NCBI RefSeq assembly: GCF_001469215.1
Contig: NZ_LOFH01000001.1
Span: forward strand, 665,456-729,455
Direction of reading: 5' to 3'
DNA from: Pseudoalteromonas sp. H105
Lineage (GTDB): Bacteria > Pseudomonadota > Gammaproteobacteria > Enterobacterales > Alteromonadaceae
DNA length: 64,000 bases
Made by a program: the position numbers and the translations under genes. The notes under the pieces were generated by a model. The model made no database searches, was not told the DNA's origin, and was given only the letters and a program-made list of their open reading frames with translations. This document shows positions 10,393 to 22,261 of this stretch, in pieces (the stretch's first letter is position 1; each line of letters starts with the position of its first letter).

Positions 10393-11514
10393 ATGATTAT
10401 TGGTGTACCTAAAGAAATTAAAAACCATGAATACCGTGTAGGTATGGTTCCAGCGAGTGTTCGTGAACTTGTTAATCACGGCCACCAAGTGATTGTTGAA
10501 ACTAATGCAGGTATGGGCATTGGTTTTACGAATGAAGATTATACACTTGCAGGTGCTGAAATTTTACCGACAGCGGCTGATGTATTCGCAAAAGCAGATA
10601 TGATCGTAAAAGTAAAAGAGCCACAAGCTGTTGAGCGTGCAATGTTACGTGAAGACCAAATTCTTTTCACTTACCTGCACCTTGCACCGGATCTTCCACA
10701 AACTGAAGACCTTGTTAAGAGCAAAGCAATCTGTATCGCTTATGAAACAGTGACTGATTCGCGCGGTGGATTACCACTTCTAGCGCCTATGAGCGAAGTT
10801 GCTGGCCGTATGTCAATTCAAGCAGGTGCACAAGCCCTTGAAAAATCAAACCACGGCCGTGGCATGTTACTTGGCGGTGTACCTGGTGTTGAGCCTGCTA
10901 AAGTTGTTGTAATTGGCGGCGGCATGGTTGGTCGCAGTGCGGCACAAATGGCTGTAGGCCTTGGTGCTGATGTTGTTGTTCTTGACCGTAACATTGATGT
11001 ACTACGCGCACTTGATGCACAGTTTGGTAATAAAGTTAAAGCTATTTACTCAACAGCTGATGCACTTGAAAAGCACGTACTAGACGCTGACTTAGTAATT
11101 GGTGGTGTATTGATCCCGGGTGCTGCTGCACCTAAGCTTGTTACAGCAGAACACATCAAAGCAATGAAGCCTGGTTCAGCAATCGTTGATGTTGCAATCG
11201 ACCAAGGTGGTTGTATCGCAACATCTAAAGCAACCACTCACGCTGATCCTACTTTCATCGTTGATGAGGTTGTTCACTACTGTGTTGCTAACATGCCTGG
11301 AGCTGTTCCGCGTACTTCTACATTTGCACTTAACAATGCTACATTGCCTTTCATCATTAACCTTGCAAACAAAGGTTACAAGAAAGCATTATTAGATGAC
11401 GCAAACTTCCTTGAAGGTCTTAACGTAATCAAAGGCCAAGTTACTTATAAAGAAGTAGCTGAAGCGTTCAACATGGCATACGTAGACCCCCGCACTGCAG
11501 TAGAAAACGCATAA
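10393..11514 (+). CDS. ald: Alanine dehydrogenase
   Basis: NAD-dependent L-alanine dehydrogenase (373 residues) interconverting alanine with pyruvate and ammonia, used for alanine breakdown. Residues R15 (HEYRVG), K75 (KVKEP) and H96 (YLHLA) match the substrate-binding and catalytic positions known in the family. The Rossmann glycine motif VVIGGGMVG lies at 172-180. The length is standard. The ATG is preceded by a purine-rich AAGG at a suitable distance. It is transcribed away from lrp and ends in a terminator shared with the convergent pssA. Confidence 0.97.
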   Translation: MIIGVPKEIKNHEYRVGMVPASVRELVNHGHQVIVETNAGMGIGFTNEDYTLAGAEILPTAADVFAKADMIVKVKEPQAVERAMLREDQILFTYLHLAPDLPQTEDLVKSKAICIAYETVTDSRGGLPLLAPMSEVAGRMSIQAGAQALEKSNHGRGMLLGGVPGVEPAKVVVIGGGMVGRSAAQMAVGLGADVVVLDRNIDVLRALDAQFGNKVKAIYSTADALEKHVLDADLVIGGVLIPGAAAPKLVTAEHIKAMKPGSAIVDVAIDQGGCIATSKATTHADPTFIVDEVVHYCVANMPGAVPRTSTFALNNATLPFIINLANKGYKKALLDDANFLEGLNVIKGQVTYKEVAEAFNMAYVDPRTAVENA

Positions 11515-11562
11515 AGATGATTGTTATAACTATACCTGAGTAACCGCTTTGGTATAAACATT

Positions 11563-11592
11563 AAAAAAGCAGCTAATTTAGCTGCTTTTTCT
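11563..11592. terminator. Bidirectional terminator between ald and pssA
   Basis: Arms agcagct and agctgct with an AT loop (11568-11586) are flanked by an A-run on the left and a T-run on the right, so it can stop transcription from both convergent genes. Confidence 0.85.
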
Positions 11593-11612
11593 TTTTGTTC
11601 CTATACCCTAAG

Positions 11613-12938
11613 TTAGATAAAGCGCTTAATTATAAAATCAACTTTAACGCGTTTAGCCTGCCCTAACAGTTTTTTTACTGCTTGAGGGTAGTCGTCCATA
11701 GTCTCTAAATCTTCCGGGCCGTTTAGGCGTCTACAATGTTTAAGAATTTCTGCTTTTTCATTATCAATCGCAGGCATTAAAGATTGCTGTGGATCATCTA
11801 AGAAAATCCCATTTTCAATATCTAAGCCCCATGCTCTTGGGTTTAAATTATGCCCACTGAGTAAATGATATTGTCGATCAGCACAAATGCCTTTCAAATG
11901 AAATGAGTTACTTTCATGCTTCCACAAGTACACATTTAGGTTGCCATTTGTAATGTGACGTTTGTGAGATTTTAAGAACTTAAGTAGGATTGTTTCGTAT
12001 AAATACGGCAAGGCACCTATTTTACTGAACGGCTCACTAGGCGGAAGGTAAAAGTCATTCGCCGTTTTATCACCTACTACAATGGTTACCTCCTTCCCCT
12101 GCTTTAATAAACGCCTTAATGAACGCATCAAAGGAGCAGGAAAATTGAAGTATGGTGTATAAAGTACAAGCTCTCGCTCTGTGGTATCAAATAATGATTT
12201 GATTGCTCTATTGAGTTCGTTATTACGTCGTCCTAATCCCAAAAACAGTCTGACACCCAAAGGCTGGTCGTTTTCGTGGGCTGCATGTGCATAACGTGTT
12301 TGCTTTAGTGCGCGCATGAGTTGCTTTTGAGCAAGCTTAATGTCATTAAATTGCGTGAGTGGGCGCGTATCTATTCGTGGTACAGCCTCTGAACTAAGAA
12401 GTTGATCCTCAATAAAATCAACAACAGCGTTACATAAAAATGCTTGCTTCACGAGAAAATAGCGATCGAGTCTATATCGTTCACTATGCTGTAGATACAC
12501 ATTATTTAAACTTGCACCACTGTATAAAAGTGTATCGTCAATAACAAAGCCTTTTAAATGCAATACACCAAACAATTCTTTTGCCTTGACTGGCACACCG
12601 TAAACCTGAACGTTCGATTGGAACTTTTGTTTATAATCGCAATATAAGCTGGCGTTTCCGTCAGACTTTGCAGCGCCAATTAATCCTCTTTGGGCACGAT
12701 GAAAATCAACCAGTACTTTTATTTCAAGTTCTGGTTTTGCTAGTGATGCTTGATGAAGTGCTTCAAGCACTTCTCTACCTGCTTCATCATCTTGTAAATA
12801 AAGCGCTGTGATATAAATACGTGTTTGCGCGCTTGCGATTAAAGCAAGTAGTTGTGAGCGATACTGCTGTGCATTGGTTAAGACGTTAACGTCTTTTGAA
12901 GTCAACCCAAATGCGGGTTTTTCCTGCCAAAATAACAT
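11613..12938 (-). CDS. pssA: CDP-diacylglycerol-serine O-phosphatidyltransferase
   Basis: Phosphatidylserine synthase of the phospholipase D superfamily (441 residues), making phosphatidylserine from CDP-diacylglycerol and serine on the way to phosphatidylethanolamine. Two HKD-type motifs are visible: HLKGFVIDD at residues 127-135 and HLKGICADRQ in the second half, each followed by a serine/glycine/asparagine motif (YSGASLNN and LLSGHNLNPRAW). Length and motif spacing are those of enteric PssA, which is ribosome- and membrane-associated without membrane helices. The ATG at 12938 faces trxB across 288 bases. It converges on ald. Confidence 0.94.
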   Translation of the reverse strand: MLFWQEKPAFGLTSKDVNVLTNAQQYRSQLLALIASAQTRIYITALYLQDDEAGREVLEALHQASLAKPELEIKVLVDFHRAQRGLIGAAKSDGNASLYCDYKQKFQSNVQVYGVPVKAKELFGVLHLKGFVIDDTLLYSGASLNNVYLQHSERYRLDRYFLVKQAFLCNAVVDFIEDQLLSSEAVPRIDTRPLTQFNDIKLAQKQLMRALKQTRYAHAAHENDQPLGVRLFLGLGRRNNELNRAIKSLFDTTERELVLYTPYFNFPAPLMRSLRRLLKQGKEVTIVVGDKTANDFYLPPSEPFSKIGALPYLYETILLKFLKSHKRHITNGNLNVYLWKHESNSFHLKGICADRQYHLLSGHNLNPRAWGLDIENGIFLDDPQQSLMPAIDNEKAEILKHCRRLNGPEDLETMDDYPQAVKKLLGQAKRVKVDFIIKRFI

Positions 12939-14177
<1,239 letters not shown>

Positions 14178-14200
14178 GTTACAATTTAATAGTATTTTTG

Positions 14201-14232
14201 AGGGCTGATATATCAGCCCTTTTTTATTTTTA
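14201..14232 (+). terminator. Rho-independent terminator of trxB
   Basis: The palindrome agggctgatatatcagccct (14201-14220) is followed directly by TTTTTATTTTT. Confidence 0.9.
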
Positions 14233-14563
14233 AAAAAAACACATTAAAATGTTAATTGCTAGACAAAGGTAGAACTGCTTTTTTAGCCGTACTCATCTAT
14301 AACTTATATTACATAGCTAAATGTGCGCTTTATACTAACCACTATTCATGGTAATTATAGTGAAAATTCATTTTATATATACAAGTAATGGGATAAGTGC
14401 GATAGGATCTAAAGTAATGCAATTAGTATCGTCAAAGTATAGCAAGTAAAACTGGCTATTATTATAGCTAGGCAAAACACTTTGTTCATTTGGGCATTAC
14501 TCGTAACTGAAAATCAGTTAAAATGCTCAGCTTCATATCAAGTAAATATACCGAGAGTTTTCT
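14233..14563 (+). promoter_or_regulatory. Upstream region of acnB with a small palindrome
   Basis: No gene is visible in this gap. At 14504-14520 a palindrome with seven-base arms (taactga, aaa, tcagtta) stands 44 bases before the acnB start and could be an operator. The ribosome site is a weak GAGAG. Promoter elements could not be assigned with confidence. Confidence 0.35.
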
Positions 14564-17377
14564 ATGAGTTTGTATACACAATATATGGAAGAAATCCAAA
14601 CCCGTAAAACGGAACTTGGATTAAACCCAAAACCAATCGACAGCGCAGAGTTACTATCTGAAATCATTGCTCAAATTAAAGACACAAATAATGAGCACCG
14701 TAAAGATTCTTTGAATTTCTTTATCTACAATACCTTACCTGGTACAACAAGTGCTGCGGGCGTAAAAGCACAGTTCCTAAAAGAAATTATTCTAGGCGAA
14801 GAGTCTGTAGAAGAAATCACTGTCGATTTTGCATTTGAACTACTTTCACACATGAAAGGTGGTCCATCAATCGAAATGCTCATTGATTTGGCATTTGGTG
14901 AAGACGCAACTATCGCTGCACAAGCCGCTGACGTACTGAAGACTCAAGTATTCTTATACGATGCAGACATGGCTCGCTTAAAAGCAGCCTATGAAGCAGG
15001 CAACGCTGTTGCTAAAGATTTGTTAGAAAGCTTTGCACAAGCTGAGTTCTTCACCAAGCTACCTGGCATCGAAGAAAAAATCGATGTGGTAACCTACATT
15101 GCTGGTGAAGGTGATATCTCGACTGATTTACTTTCTCCAGGTAATCAAGCACATTCACGTGCTGACCGTGAATTACACGGTAAATGTATGATCACTGAAG
15201 AAGCACAACAAGAGATTGTTGAACTTCAGAAAAAACACCCACAAGCTAAAGTTATGCTTATAGCAGAAAAAGGCACGATGGGCGTTGGTTCATCTCGTAT
15301 GTCGGGTGTTAATAACGTGGCACTTTGGGCTGGTAAACAAGCAAGTCCTTACGTTCCATTTATTAACATTGCCCCTGTTGTTGCGGGTACAAATGGGATC
15401 GCACCAATCTTCTTAACCACGGTTGATGTAACGGGTGGTATTGGTCTTGACCTTAAAAACTGGGTGAAGAAAACCGATGAAAACGGTAACACAGTAACTG
15501 ATGCTAATGGCGATGCTGTACTTGAAGAAGCATACTCTGTGGCAACGGGCACTGTATTAACAATCAATACGAAAGAGAAGAAGCTTTATAACGGTGACAA
15601 AGAATTAGCGGATATTTCATCAGCATTCACACCACAAAAAGTTGAATTCATGAAAGCAGGCGGTTCTTACGCTGTTGTATTTGGTAAAAAGCTTCAAACA
15701 TTTGCTGCTGAAACGCTAGGTATTGATACACCCCTTGTCTATGCTCCTTCAAAAGAAATTTCGCATGAAGGCCAAGGCCTAACAGCAGTAGAAAAAATCT
15801 TTAACCGTAATGCGGTAGGTGTGCTTTCTGACTCTCCACTGCACGCTGGTTCAAACGTGCGTGTTAAGGTGAACATTGTTGGTTCACAAGATACAACCGG
15901 TCCAATGACTTCTCAAGAGCTTGAAGCAATGGCTGCTTCAACGATTTCACCACTTGTTGATGGTGCATATCAATCAGGTTGTCATACGGCTTCAGTGTGG
16001 GATAGCAAAGCGCAAGCAAATATTCCAAAACTAATGGCGTTTATGAATAAGTTTGGTCTTATCACTGCACGTGACCCGAAAGGCGTTTACCATGCAATGA
16101 CTGACGTTATCCATAAAGTATTGAACGACATTACAATAGACGACCGCGCAATCATCATTGGTGGTGACTCGCATACACGTATGTCAAAAGGTGTTGCATT
16201 TGGTGCCGACTCAGGAACTGTTGCTGTTGCCCTAGCAACGGGTGAATCAGCGATGCCAATTCCTGATTCAGTTAAAGTGACCTTTAAAGGAAAAATGGCT
16301 AAGCACATGGATTTCCGCGACGTTGTACATGCAACGCAAGCGCAAATGCTTAAGCAATTTGGTGGCGAGAACGTGTTCCAAGGCCGTATCATCGAAGTAC
16401 ACATCGGTACCTTGATGGCTGACCAAGCGTTTACCTTCACTGACTGGACTGCAGAAATGAAAGCGAAAGCGTCAATCTGTATTTCTAATGACGAAACACT
16501 GATCAAGTCAATTGAACTGGCGAAAACACGCATTCAAATCATGATCAACAAAGGCATGGATAACGAAGCACAAACGCTGCAAGGTCTTATTGACTTAGCT
16601 GACAAGCGTATCGCGGGCATCCAATCTGGTGAAGAGCCTGCTCTATCTCCAGATGACAACGCTAAATACCACGCTGAAGTTGTGGTTGATTTAGACCAAA
16701 TCGTTGAACCAATGATTGCCGATCCAGACGTAAATAACGATGATGTATCGAAGCGTTATACGCACGATGTGATCCGCCCGGTATCTTTCTACAACGACAA
16801 GCCAGTTGATTTAGGCTTTGTTGGTTCGTGTATGGTTCATAAGGGCGATATGAAAATCATTGCTCACATGCTACGTAACCTTGAAAAGAAAAATGGTTCA
16901 ATTGAATTCAAAGCACCATTGGTTGTTGCGCCACCAACATATAACATTGTTGATGAGCTTAAAGCTGAAGGCGATTGGGATATCCTAGCTAAGTACGCTG
17001 GTTTTGAGTTTGACGATGCAAAACCTAAAACAGCGGCACGTACTAAGTATGAAAACATTTTATACCTAGAACGCCCAGGCTGTAACTTATGTATGGGTAA
17101 CCAAGAGAAAGCTGAACCAGGCGATACTGTTATTGCTACTTCAACACGTCTTTTCCAAGGCCGTGTAGTAGCCGATACATCTGAGAAAAAAGGTGAATCA
17201 CTACTAGGTTCTACGCCATTGGTAGTACTTTCTACTGTACTTGGTCGTTTCCCGACTATGGAAGAGTATAAGTCTTCAGTTGAAGGCATTGATCTGACAT
17301 CATTCACACCAGTTGAAGAAGCAATGACAACTAAATATGATGCTGCACAAGCAGTACCAGTTAAAGTTGTTAGCTAA
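14564..17377 (+). CDS. acnB: Aconitate hydratase B (also 2-methylisocitrate dehydratase)
   Basis: Main TCA-cycle aconitase, an iron-sulfur enzyme that isomerises citrate to isocitrate and can also hydrate 2-methyl-cis-aconitate. The AcnB architecture is clear: N-terminal HEAT-like domain, then the swivel domain, then the catalytic domains. The cluster ligands are C756 (FVGSCMVHKGD) and C840 and C843 (PGCNLCMGN). At 937 residues it is about 70 longer than E. coli AcnB. The extra length appears to lie around residues 280-400 (NWVKKTDENGNTV onward), within the swivel region. That form is not unique to this strain as far as I remember, but it differs from the enteric type. It is monocistronic with a terminator downstream. 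Confidence 0.95.
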   Translation: MSLYTQYMEEIQTRKTELGLNPKPIDSAELLSEIIAQIKDTNNEHRKDSLNFFIYNTLPGTTSAAGVKAQFLKEIILGEESVEEITVDFAFELLSHMKGGPSIEMLIDLAFGEDATIAAQAADVLKTQVFLYDADMARLKAAYEAGNAVAKDLLESFAQAEFFTKLPGIEEKIDVVTYIAGEGDISTDLLSPGNQAHSRADRELHGKCMITEEAQQEIVELQKKHPQAKVMLIAEKGTMGVGSSRMSGVNNVALWAGKQASPYVPFINIAPVVAGTNGIAPIFLTTVDVTGGIGLDLKNWVKKTDENGNTVTDANGDAVLEEAYSVATGTVLTINTKEKKLYNGDKELADISSAFTPQKVEFMKAGGSYAVVFGKKLQTFAAETLGIDTPLVYAPSKEISHEGQGLTAVEKIFNRNAVGVLSDSPLHAGSNVRVKVNIVGSQDTTGPMTSQELEAMAASTISPLVDGAYQSGCHTASVWDSKAQANIPKLMAFMNKFGLITARDPKGVYHAMTDVIHKVLNDITIDDRAIIIGGDSHTRMSKGVAFGADSGTVAVALATGESAMPIPDSVKVTFKGKMAKHMDFRDVVHATQAQMLKQFGGENVFQGRIIEVHIGTLMADQAFTFTDWTAEMKAKASICISNDETLIKSIELAKTRIQIMINKGMDNEAQTLQGLIDLADKRIAGIQSGEEPALSPDDNAKYHAEVVVDLDQIVEPMIADPDVNNDDVSKRYTHDVIRPVSFYNDKPVDLGFVGSCMVHKGDMKIIAHMLRNLEKKNGSIEFKAPLVVAPPTYNIVDELKAEGDWDILAKYAGFEFDDAKPKTAARTKYENILYLERPGCNLCMGNQEKAEPGDTVIATSTRLFQGRVVADTSEKKGESLLGSTPLVVLSTVLGRFPTMEEYKSSVEGIDLTSFTPVEEAMTTKYDAAQAVPVKVVS

Positions 17378-17401
17378 TTAGATTGAGTTAATGGTTCAAA
17401 T

Positions 17402-17431
17402 AAGCGCGTTTTTATAACGCGCTTTTTTTAT
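17402..17431 (+). terminator. Rho-independent terminator of acnB
   Basis: Arms aagcgcgtt (17402-17410) and aacgcgctt (17416-17424) are followed by a T-run. Confidence 0.88.
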
Positions 17432-17508
17432 GCCTAGAATTTGTTGTTTGTGATTTTAAAGCAACAAGTTACAATTTATCTGCTCGCGTAGTAACAAGAA
17501 ACGGTGTG

Positions 17509-18225
17509 ATGACAAAACAACTTTATCAATTATCCCAAAACCATTTTAATTTTCCTGATCCGCAGCATGCTCTAGATGATCCTGATGGGCTGCTTGCTGT
17601 AGGTGGCTGTTTATCTGTTTCGCGGTTAAAAAGCGCTTATAGTCAGGGGGTTTTTCCGTGGTTTAGTGAATACGAACCTATTATGTGGTGGTCGCCGAGT
17701 GAGCGTGGCATTATTGAGTTTGCTGATTTTTATGTCAGTAAAAGTTTGCGTAAGCATTTACGAAAACACCCCGTTACGGTGACGATTAACACCGCTTTTG
17801 ATGAGGTGATTGAAGCTTGTCAGCAGCAACGGATTGACGCTGAAGGGACGTGGATCACCGATGATATGCTCAATGCCTATAAACAAGCCCATTTAGACTC
17901 TCTAGCCCACAGTGTTGAGGTGTGGGATGACGACAGCCTTGTTGGTGGTTTGTACGGCATAATGCAAACTGGGGTGTTTTGCGGCGAGTCTATGTTCCAT
18001 CACCAAACAAATTGTTCAAAGCTTGCGATGTGGGCGCTGGTAAATTGGCTTAAACGCCACAATGCCCATTTCATTGATTGCCAACTAGAAAACCCCTATT
18101 TAATGTCTTTAGGTGAAAAAGTTGTACCTAGAGCTGATTTTTTAACTAAACTTGAACAAGCAGCAAGTTACAAAATCCCGGCCACTATGTGGCAAGCTCA
18201 GGAGCTTACGGCAATTTATGACTGA
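17509..18225 (+). CDS. aat: Leucyl/phenylalanyl-tRNA--protein transferase
   Basis: Adds leucine or phenylalanine from charged tRNA to proteins with N-terminal Arg or Lys, creating N-degrons for ClpS/ClpAP. The protein is 238 residues, near the E. coli length. Family signatures are FPDPQHAL followed by DPDGLLAVGGCLSVSRLKSAYSQGVFPWF near the N-terminus, MWWSPSERGII, and the C-terminal HNAHFIDCQLENPYLMSLG. I use the ATG at 17509; a GTG directly before it (17506) is possible. Its stop overlaps the start of bpt by eight bases, indicating coupled translation. The genes clpA and clpS of the same pathway lie just downstream. Confidence 0.96.
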   Translation: MTKQLYQLSQNHFNFPDPQHALDDPDGLLAVGGCLSVSRLKSAYSQGVFPWFSEYEPIMWWSPSERGIIEFADFYVSKSLRKHLRKHPVTVTINTAFDEVIEACQQQRIDAEGTWITDDMLNAYKQAHLDSLAHSVEVWDDDSLVGGLYGIMQTGVFCGESMFHHQTNCSKLAMWALVNWLKRHNAHFIDCQLENPYLMSLGEKVVPRADFLTKLEQAASYKIPATMWQAQELTAIYD

Positions 18226-18922
18226 ACATCTTCCAGCACGTTTAGGCTTGAGCCAACAATTTGATTGCAGTTATTTAGGCGACCGCCAAGAACAATTACT
18301 GGTTATTTTAGATCCAAGTTGTTACAGCAGTAGTAAATTTGAATCGTTACTTGGTTTAGGTTTTCGCCGAAGTGGTGACCAAATTTACCGCCCTCACTGC
18401 CCAGCATGCAGTGCTTGCAAGTCTGTGCGTGTTTTAGCTCAGGACTTTTCGCCATCAAAATCGCAAAAACGTAAACTTAATAAAGCAAAAACACGCTTTA
18501 AAGTAAAATATTCAGAGCAAGAGCGCCCTGAATATTATCCACTCTATAGCAAATACATAACCGAGCGCCATCAGGATGGTTCGATGTTTCCACCTGAACA
18601 ATCACAATACCAAAGTTTTTTATTTTGTCACTGGTTACCCATTACGTTTATTGAACTTTGGGATGATAATACACTGGTTGCGGTTGCTGTAACTGATTGT
18701 ATGAACAACGCTATATCTGCTATTTATACTTTTTTTGACCCAGACTATGAACACTTCAGTGTAGGCACTTTAATGATCTTAGAGCAGATAAAGTTCGCCC
18801 AAACGTTTAATAAAGAATATGTCTATTTAGGTTATCAAATAGACGAATGCGCTAAAATGCGATACAAAACACAGTTTTTACCTGCCGAAAATAGAGTTGG
18901 TGACATTTGGCTGGCCATTTAA
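18218..18922 (+). CDS. bpt: Aspartate/glutamate leucyltransferase (arginyltransferase family)
   Basis: Bacterial protein transferase that adds leucine to N-terminal Asp or Glu, the second leucyl transferase of the N-degron pathway. The 234-residue protein has the ATE N-terminal domain with its cysteine cluster (CPACSACKSVRV, about residues 61-72) followed by SKSQKRKLNKA, and the ATE C-terminal domain (RHQDGSMFP; YTFFDPDYEHFSVGTLMILEQI; YLGYQIDECAKMRYK). I start it at the ATG 18218, overlapping the aat stop, instead of the upstream in-frame ATG at 18152, which would add 22 non-family residues inside aat. The Bpt versus eukaryote-like Ate specificity is inferred from family membership. Confidence 0.94.
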   Translation: MTEHLPARLGLSQQFDCSYLGDRQEQLLVILDPSCYSSSKFESLLGLGFRRSGDQIYRPHCPACSACKSVRVLAQDFSPSKSQKRKLNKAKTRFKVKYSEQERPEYYPLYSKYITERHQDGSMFPPEQSQYQSFLFCHWLPITFIELWDDNTLVAVAVTDCMNNAISAIYTFFDPDYEHFSVGTLMILEQIKFAQTFNKEYVYLGYQIDECAKMRYKTQFLPAENRVGDIWLAI

Positions 18923-18994
18923 TTTACAAAAATAGCCGCTGTAGCTTTACTTATTGGTGTATTTTGGGCAAAATCTGCATCGTTTAACTATTAA

Positions 18995-19231
<237 letters not shown>

Positions 19232-19309
19232 GTTAGTGCGTTAACGAAATATCAAGTTTTTAGCTAAGTTGATTAAGTAACTTAGTTACTTGCTACATTA
19301 GCTTTAAGC

Positions 19310-19360
19310 GTTTATTAAATGTAATAGAAAGCAACTCGCAGACTATTACATTTAATAAAC
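19310..19360. repeat. Perfect 18-base inverted repeat between infA and clpA
   Basis: Arms gtttattaaatgtaatag (19310-19327) and its exact reverse complement (19343-19360) enclose a 15-base loop. The arms are AT-rich, with no U-run after them, so it is not a standard terminator. It directly abuts the real terminator at 19361. Confidence 0.85.
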
Positions 19361-19389
19361 AAAAAGCCCAGCATATGCTGGGCTTTTTG
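19361..19389. terminator. Bidirectional terminator between infA and clpA
   Basis: The palindrome aagcccagcatatgctgggctt (19364-19385) has an A-run before it and a T-run after it and serves both convergent genes. Confidence 0.92.
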
Positions 19390-19409
19390 TTGTCTGCAAA
19401 TTACAGAAA

Positions 19410-21674
19410 TTATGCTGGTGTTAAATCGGTTTCAAAATCAAAACGCAATTTTTTATCTTTCAGTGACACTTTAACTGTGCCTCCTTCAATTAACTCACCA
19501 AACAAAATCTCATTAGCCAGTGGCTTTTTAAGTTGTTCTTGAATAACACGCCCCATTGGTCGTGCACCCATTGCTTTGTCATAACCTTGGTCCGCCAGCC
19601 ATTCTCGCGCTTTTGATGTGAGTTCAAGGTTAACCGATTTTTTATCAAGCTGAGCTTGCAGCTCAACAATAAACTTATCGACTACCAATAAGATCACATC
19701 GCGTTCTAGGTGGTTAAACCAAATAATGTTATCTAAACGGTTTCTAAACTCAGGTGAAAACACTTTGTTTATTTCACTCATTGCATCATGTGAATGATCT
19801 TGCTCAGTAAACCCTATTGATTTACGAACCGTCTCTTGCACACCCGCATTGGTGGTCATAACAACAACAACATTTCTAAAGTCCGCTTTGCGGCCATTAT
19901 TATCGGTTAATGTACCGTGATCCATTACCTGCAATAAAATATTGTAGATATCAGAGTGTGCTTTCTCTATTTCATCTAGCAGTACAACCGAATGCGGATT
20001 TTTAATGACCGCCTCAGTTAATAACCCCCCCTGCTCAAAACCAACATAACCAGGAGGCGCGCCAATTAAACGACTCACAGCATGACGTTCTACATACTCA
20101 GACATGTCAAAACGTATAAATTCAACACCCATACATTTAGCAAGCTGCTTAGTCACCTCTGTTTTACCAACACCCGTAGGGCCTGCAAATAAGAACGACC
20201 CCACTGGTTTGTCTTCGTTTGATAGTCCCGAACGCGACAAGCGAATTGCCGAAGTTAATGCATCAATTGATTGATCTTGCCCAAAAACAAGCATTTTAAG
20301 GTTACGATCAAGATTCTTAAGTGTTTCTTTATCACTTGAAGAAACACTTTGTTGCGGGATGCGCGCCATTTTAGCAACAATGGATTCTATATCTGCAACG
20401 CCAATCGTTTTTTTACGTTTAGAACTCGGTTGTAAACGCTGACTTGCCCCCGCTTCATCGATAACGTCGATCGCTTTATCAGGCAGATGGCGTTCGTTAA
20501 TGTACTTAGCACTAAGTTCAGCAGCTGCTTTAAGTGCTTTTTGCGTGTAACGAATCCCATGATGTTCTTCATAACGCTCTTTTAAGCCATTAAGAATTTT
20601 TGTGGTATCAGCCACACTTGGCTCAAGCACATCAATTTTTTGAAAACGACGAACAAGCGCACGGTCTTTCTCAAAAATATTTTTATACTCGTTGTATGTT
20701 GTAGAACCCATACAACGTAATTTACCACTAGACAAAAGCGGCTTAAGTAAGTTAGAAGCGTCCATAACGCCACCAGAAGCAGCCCCTGCACCAATTATGG
20801 TGTGTATCTCATCAATAAATAAAATCGCGCCAGGTTGCGCCTGAAGCTCTTTTAACAGTGCCTTAAAGCGCTTTTCAAAATCACCTCTGTACTTTGTACC
20901 TGCAAGTAAAGCGCCCATATCAAGCGAGTAAACAACTGCTTCCGCGATAACGTCTGGTACTTGCTCATTAACTATGCGGTACGCCAAGCCCTCAGCGATT
21001 GCCGTTTTACCGACGCCTGCTTCACCCACCAACAGTGGGTTGTTCTTTTTGCGTCTGCATAGTACTTGAACTGTTCGCTCTACTTCATTATCACGACCAA
21101 CCAGCGGGTCTATGTTGCCTTCTTTTGCCTGCACATTTAAGTTAGTTGTAAAATTATCAAGCTTTGTCGGTTCTTCACCCTGCACTTCTTGAACTTCTTC
21201 ATGAATATCGTCGGACTCTCCTCCACCAATTTCATCGTCTGTTTTGCCGACGCCATGTGATATATAGTTGACGATATCTAGACGAGAAATGTCTGCCTTT
21301 TTCAGTAGATAAACAGCCTGACTTTCTTGTTCTGAAAATATCGCAACAAGCACATTAACGCCGGTAACTTCATTTTTTCCTGACGACTGCACATGAAATA
21401 CAGCTCGTTGCAATACTCTTTGGAACCCCAGCGTTGGTTGCGTCTCACGCTCCTCTTCTAAATCAGGGATCACAGGCGTAGTTTCGTCAATAAATTCTGA
21501 GAGTTCAGTTTTAAGTACCGCCATATCAACAGAGCACGCATTAAGCGCTTCACTTGCAGAAGGATTATCTAGAAGTGCGAGTAACAGGTGCTCCACGGTC
21601 ATAAATTCATGACGGCGAGTACGTGCTTCACGAAATGCCGCATTTAAAGTTAGTTCTAAATCTTTGTTTAGCAT
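19410..21674 (-). CDS. clpA: ATP-dependent Clp protease ATP-binding subunit ClpA
   Basis: AAA+ unfoldase that feeds substrates, including ClpS-delivered N-degron proteins, into ClpP. It has the N-domain ([31 protein letters not shown]), a first ATPase domain with Walker [10 protein letters not shown] at about 215, and a second with GPTGVGKTE at about 497. Two substrate pore loops and the IGF-type ClpP loop region follow the usual order. I choose the ATG at 21674, because AAGGGG stands six bases before it; an in-frame TTG six bases upstream is less likely. The result is 754 residues. It lies 69 bases downstream of clpS and is read with it. Confidence 0.97.
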   Translation of the reverse strand: MLNKDLELTLNAAFREARTRRHEFMTVEHLLLALLDNPSASEALNACSVDMAVLKTELSEFIDETTPVIPDLEEERETQPTLGFQRVLQRAVFHVQSSGKNEVTGVNVLVAIFSEQESQAVYLLKKADISRLDIVNYISHGVGKTDDEIGGGESDDIHEEVQEVQGEEPTKLDNFTTNLNVQAKEGNIDPLVGRDNEVERTVQVLCRRKKNNPLLVGEAGVGKTAIAEGLAYRIVNEQVPDVIAEAVVYSLDMGALLAGTKYRGDFEKRFKALLKELQAQPGAILFIDEIHTIIGAGAASGGVMDASNLLKPLLSSGKLRCMGSTTYNEYKNIFEKDRALVRRFQKIDVLEPSVADTTKILNGLKERYEEHHGIRYTQKALKAAAELSAKYINERHLPDKAIDVIDEAGASQRLQPSSKRKKTIGVADIESIVAKMARIPQQSVSSSDKETLKNLDRNLKMLVFGQDQSIDALTSAIRLSRSGLSNEDKPVGSFLFAGPTGVGKTEVTKQLAKCMGVEFIRFDMSEYVERHAVSRLIGAPPGYVGFEQGGLLTEAVIKNPHSVVLLDEIEKAHSDIYNILLQVMDHGTLTDNNGRKADFRNVVVVMTTNAGVQETVRKSIGFTEQDHSHDAMSEINKVFSPEFRNRLDNIIWFNHLERDVILLVVDKFIVELQAQLDKKSVNLELTSKAREWLADQGYDKAMGARPMGRVIQEQLKKPLANEILFGELIEGGTVKVSLKDKKLRFDFETDLTPA

Positions 21675-21743
21675 TGGCAACCCCTTAATGAGATATTATT
21701 TATATACCGTTGTGATGGGTATTTTGTTCACCCTACCTTGGTA

Positions 21744-22061
21744 TTATTCCTGCTCACAACTACATAGCAGTGGATGCTCGTTATCACGTGCATAACGGTT
21801 TACCTGTTCAACTTTTGTTTGTGCAACATCTGCGGTGTAAACACCGCAGATAGCCCGCCCATTCTGATGAACTTGAAGCATCACATCTGTTGCTCTATCG
21901 CTATCCATATTAAAAAACGTCACTAGTACTTCTATCACAAAGTCCATAGGCGTGTAATCATCATTATTTAAAATGACTTTGTATTTCCGCGGTGGTTGTA
22001 GCTTTTGCTTTTCACTATCGCGAACTGTGTCTAAAACACCTGAATCTTTCATGCCACTCAT
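21744..22061 (-). CDS. clpS: ATP-dependent Clp protease adaptor ClpS
   Basis: Adaptor of 105 residues that binds bulky hydrophobic N-terminal residues and hands the substrate to ClpA. The N-degron pocket motifs are visible in [18 protein letters not shown] (Asn, Asp, Asp) and [20 protein letters not shown]. The flexible N-terminal tail (about 25 residues) needed to engage ClpA is present. It is divergent from cspD as in E. coli and forms a unit with clpA. The stop is followed by a 69-base gap without a terminator. Confidence 0.97.
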   Translation of the reverse strand: MSGMKDSGVLDTVRDSEKQKLQPPRKYKVILNNDDYTPMDFVIEVLVTFFNMDSDRATDVMLQVHQNGRAICGVYTADVAQTKVEQVNRYARDNEHPLLCSCEQE

Positions 22062-22261
22062 AATTAAATATAGTCTTGTCTTTGGAACTCAAGCAAACTT
22101 GAATAAAAAAATAAATAAAATGTTAAAAAATAGTTTAAATCACTTGACTGGTAGTATAAATAAACTACAGTCAATTATAGATTGATTAAACCTTAGTCAG
22201 TCTATCAAATTATACGGTTTAGAATAACTAAATTAGTCAACTTATAGAAGGATGTAGAAGT

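Noticed and set aside
18152..18217. N-terminal extension of bpt
   Set aside because: It lies inside aat, adds non-family residues, and the overlapping ATG at 18218 is the usual coupled start.
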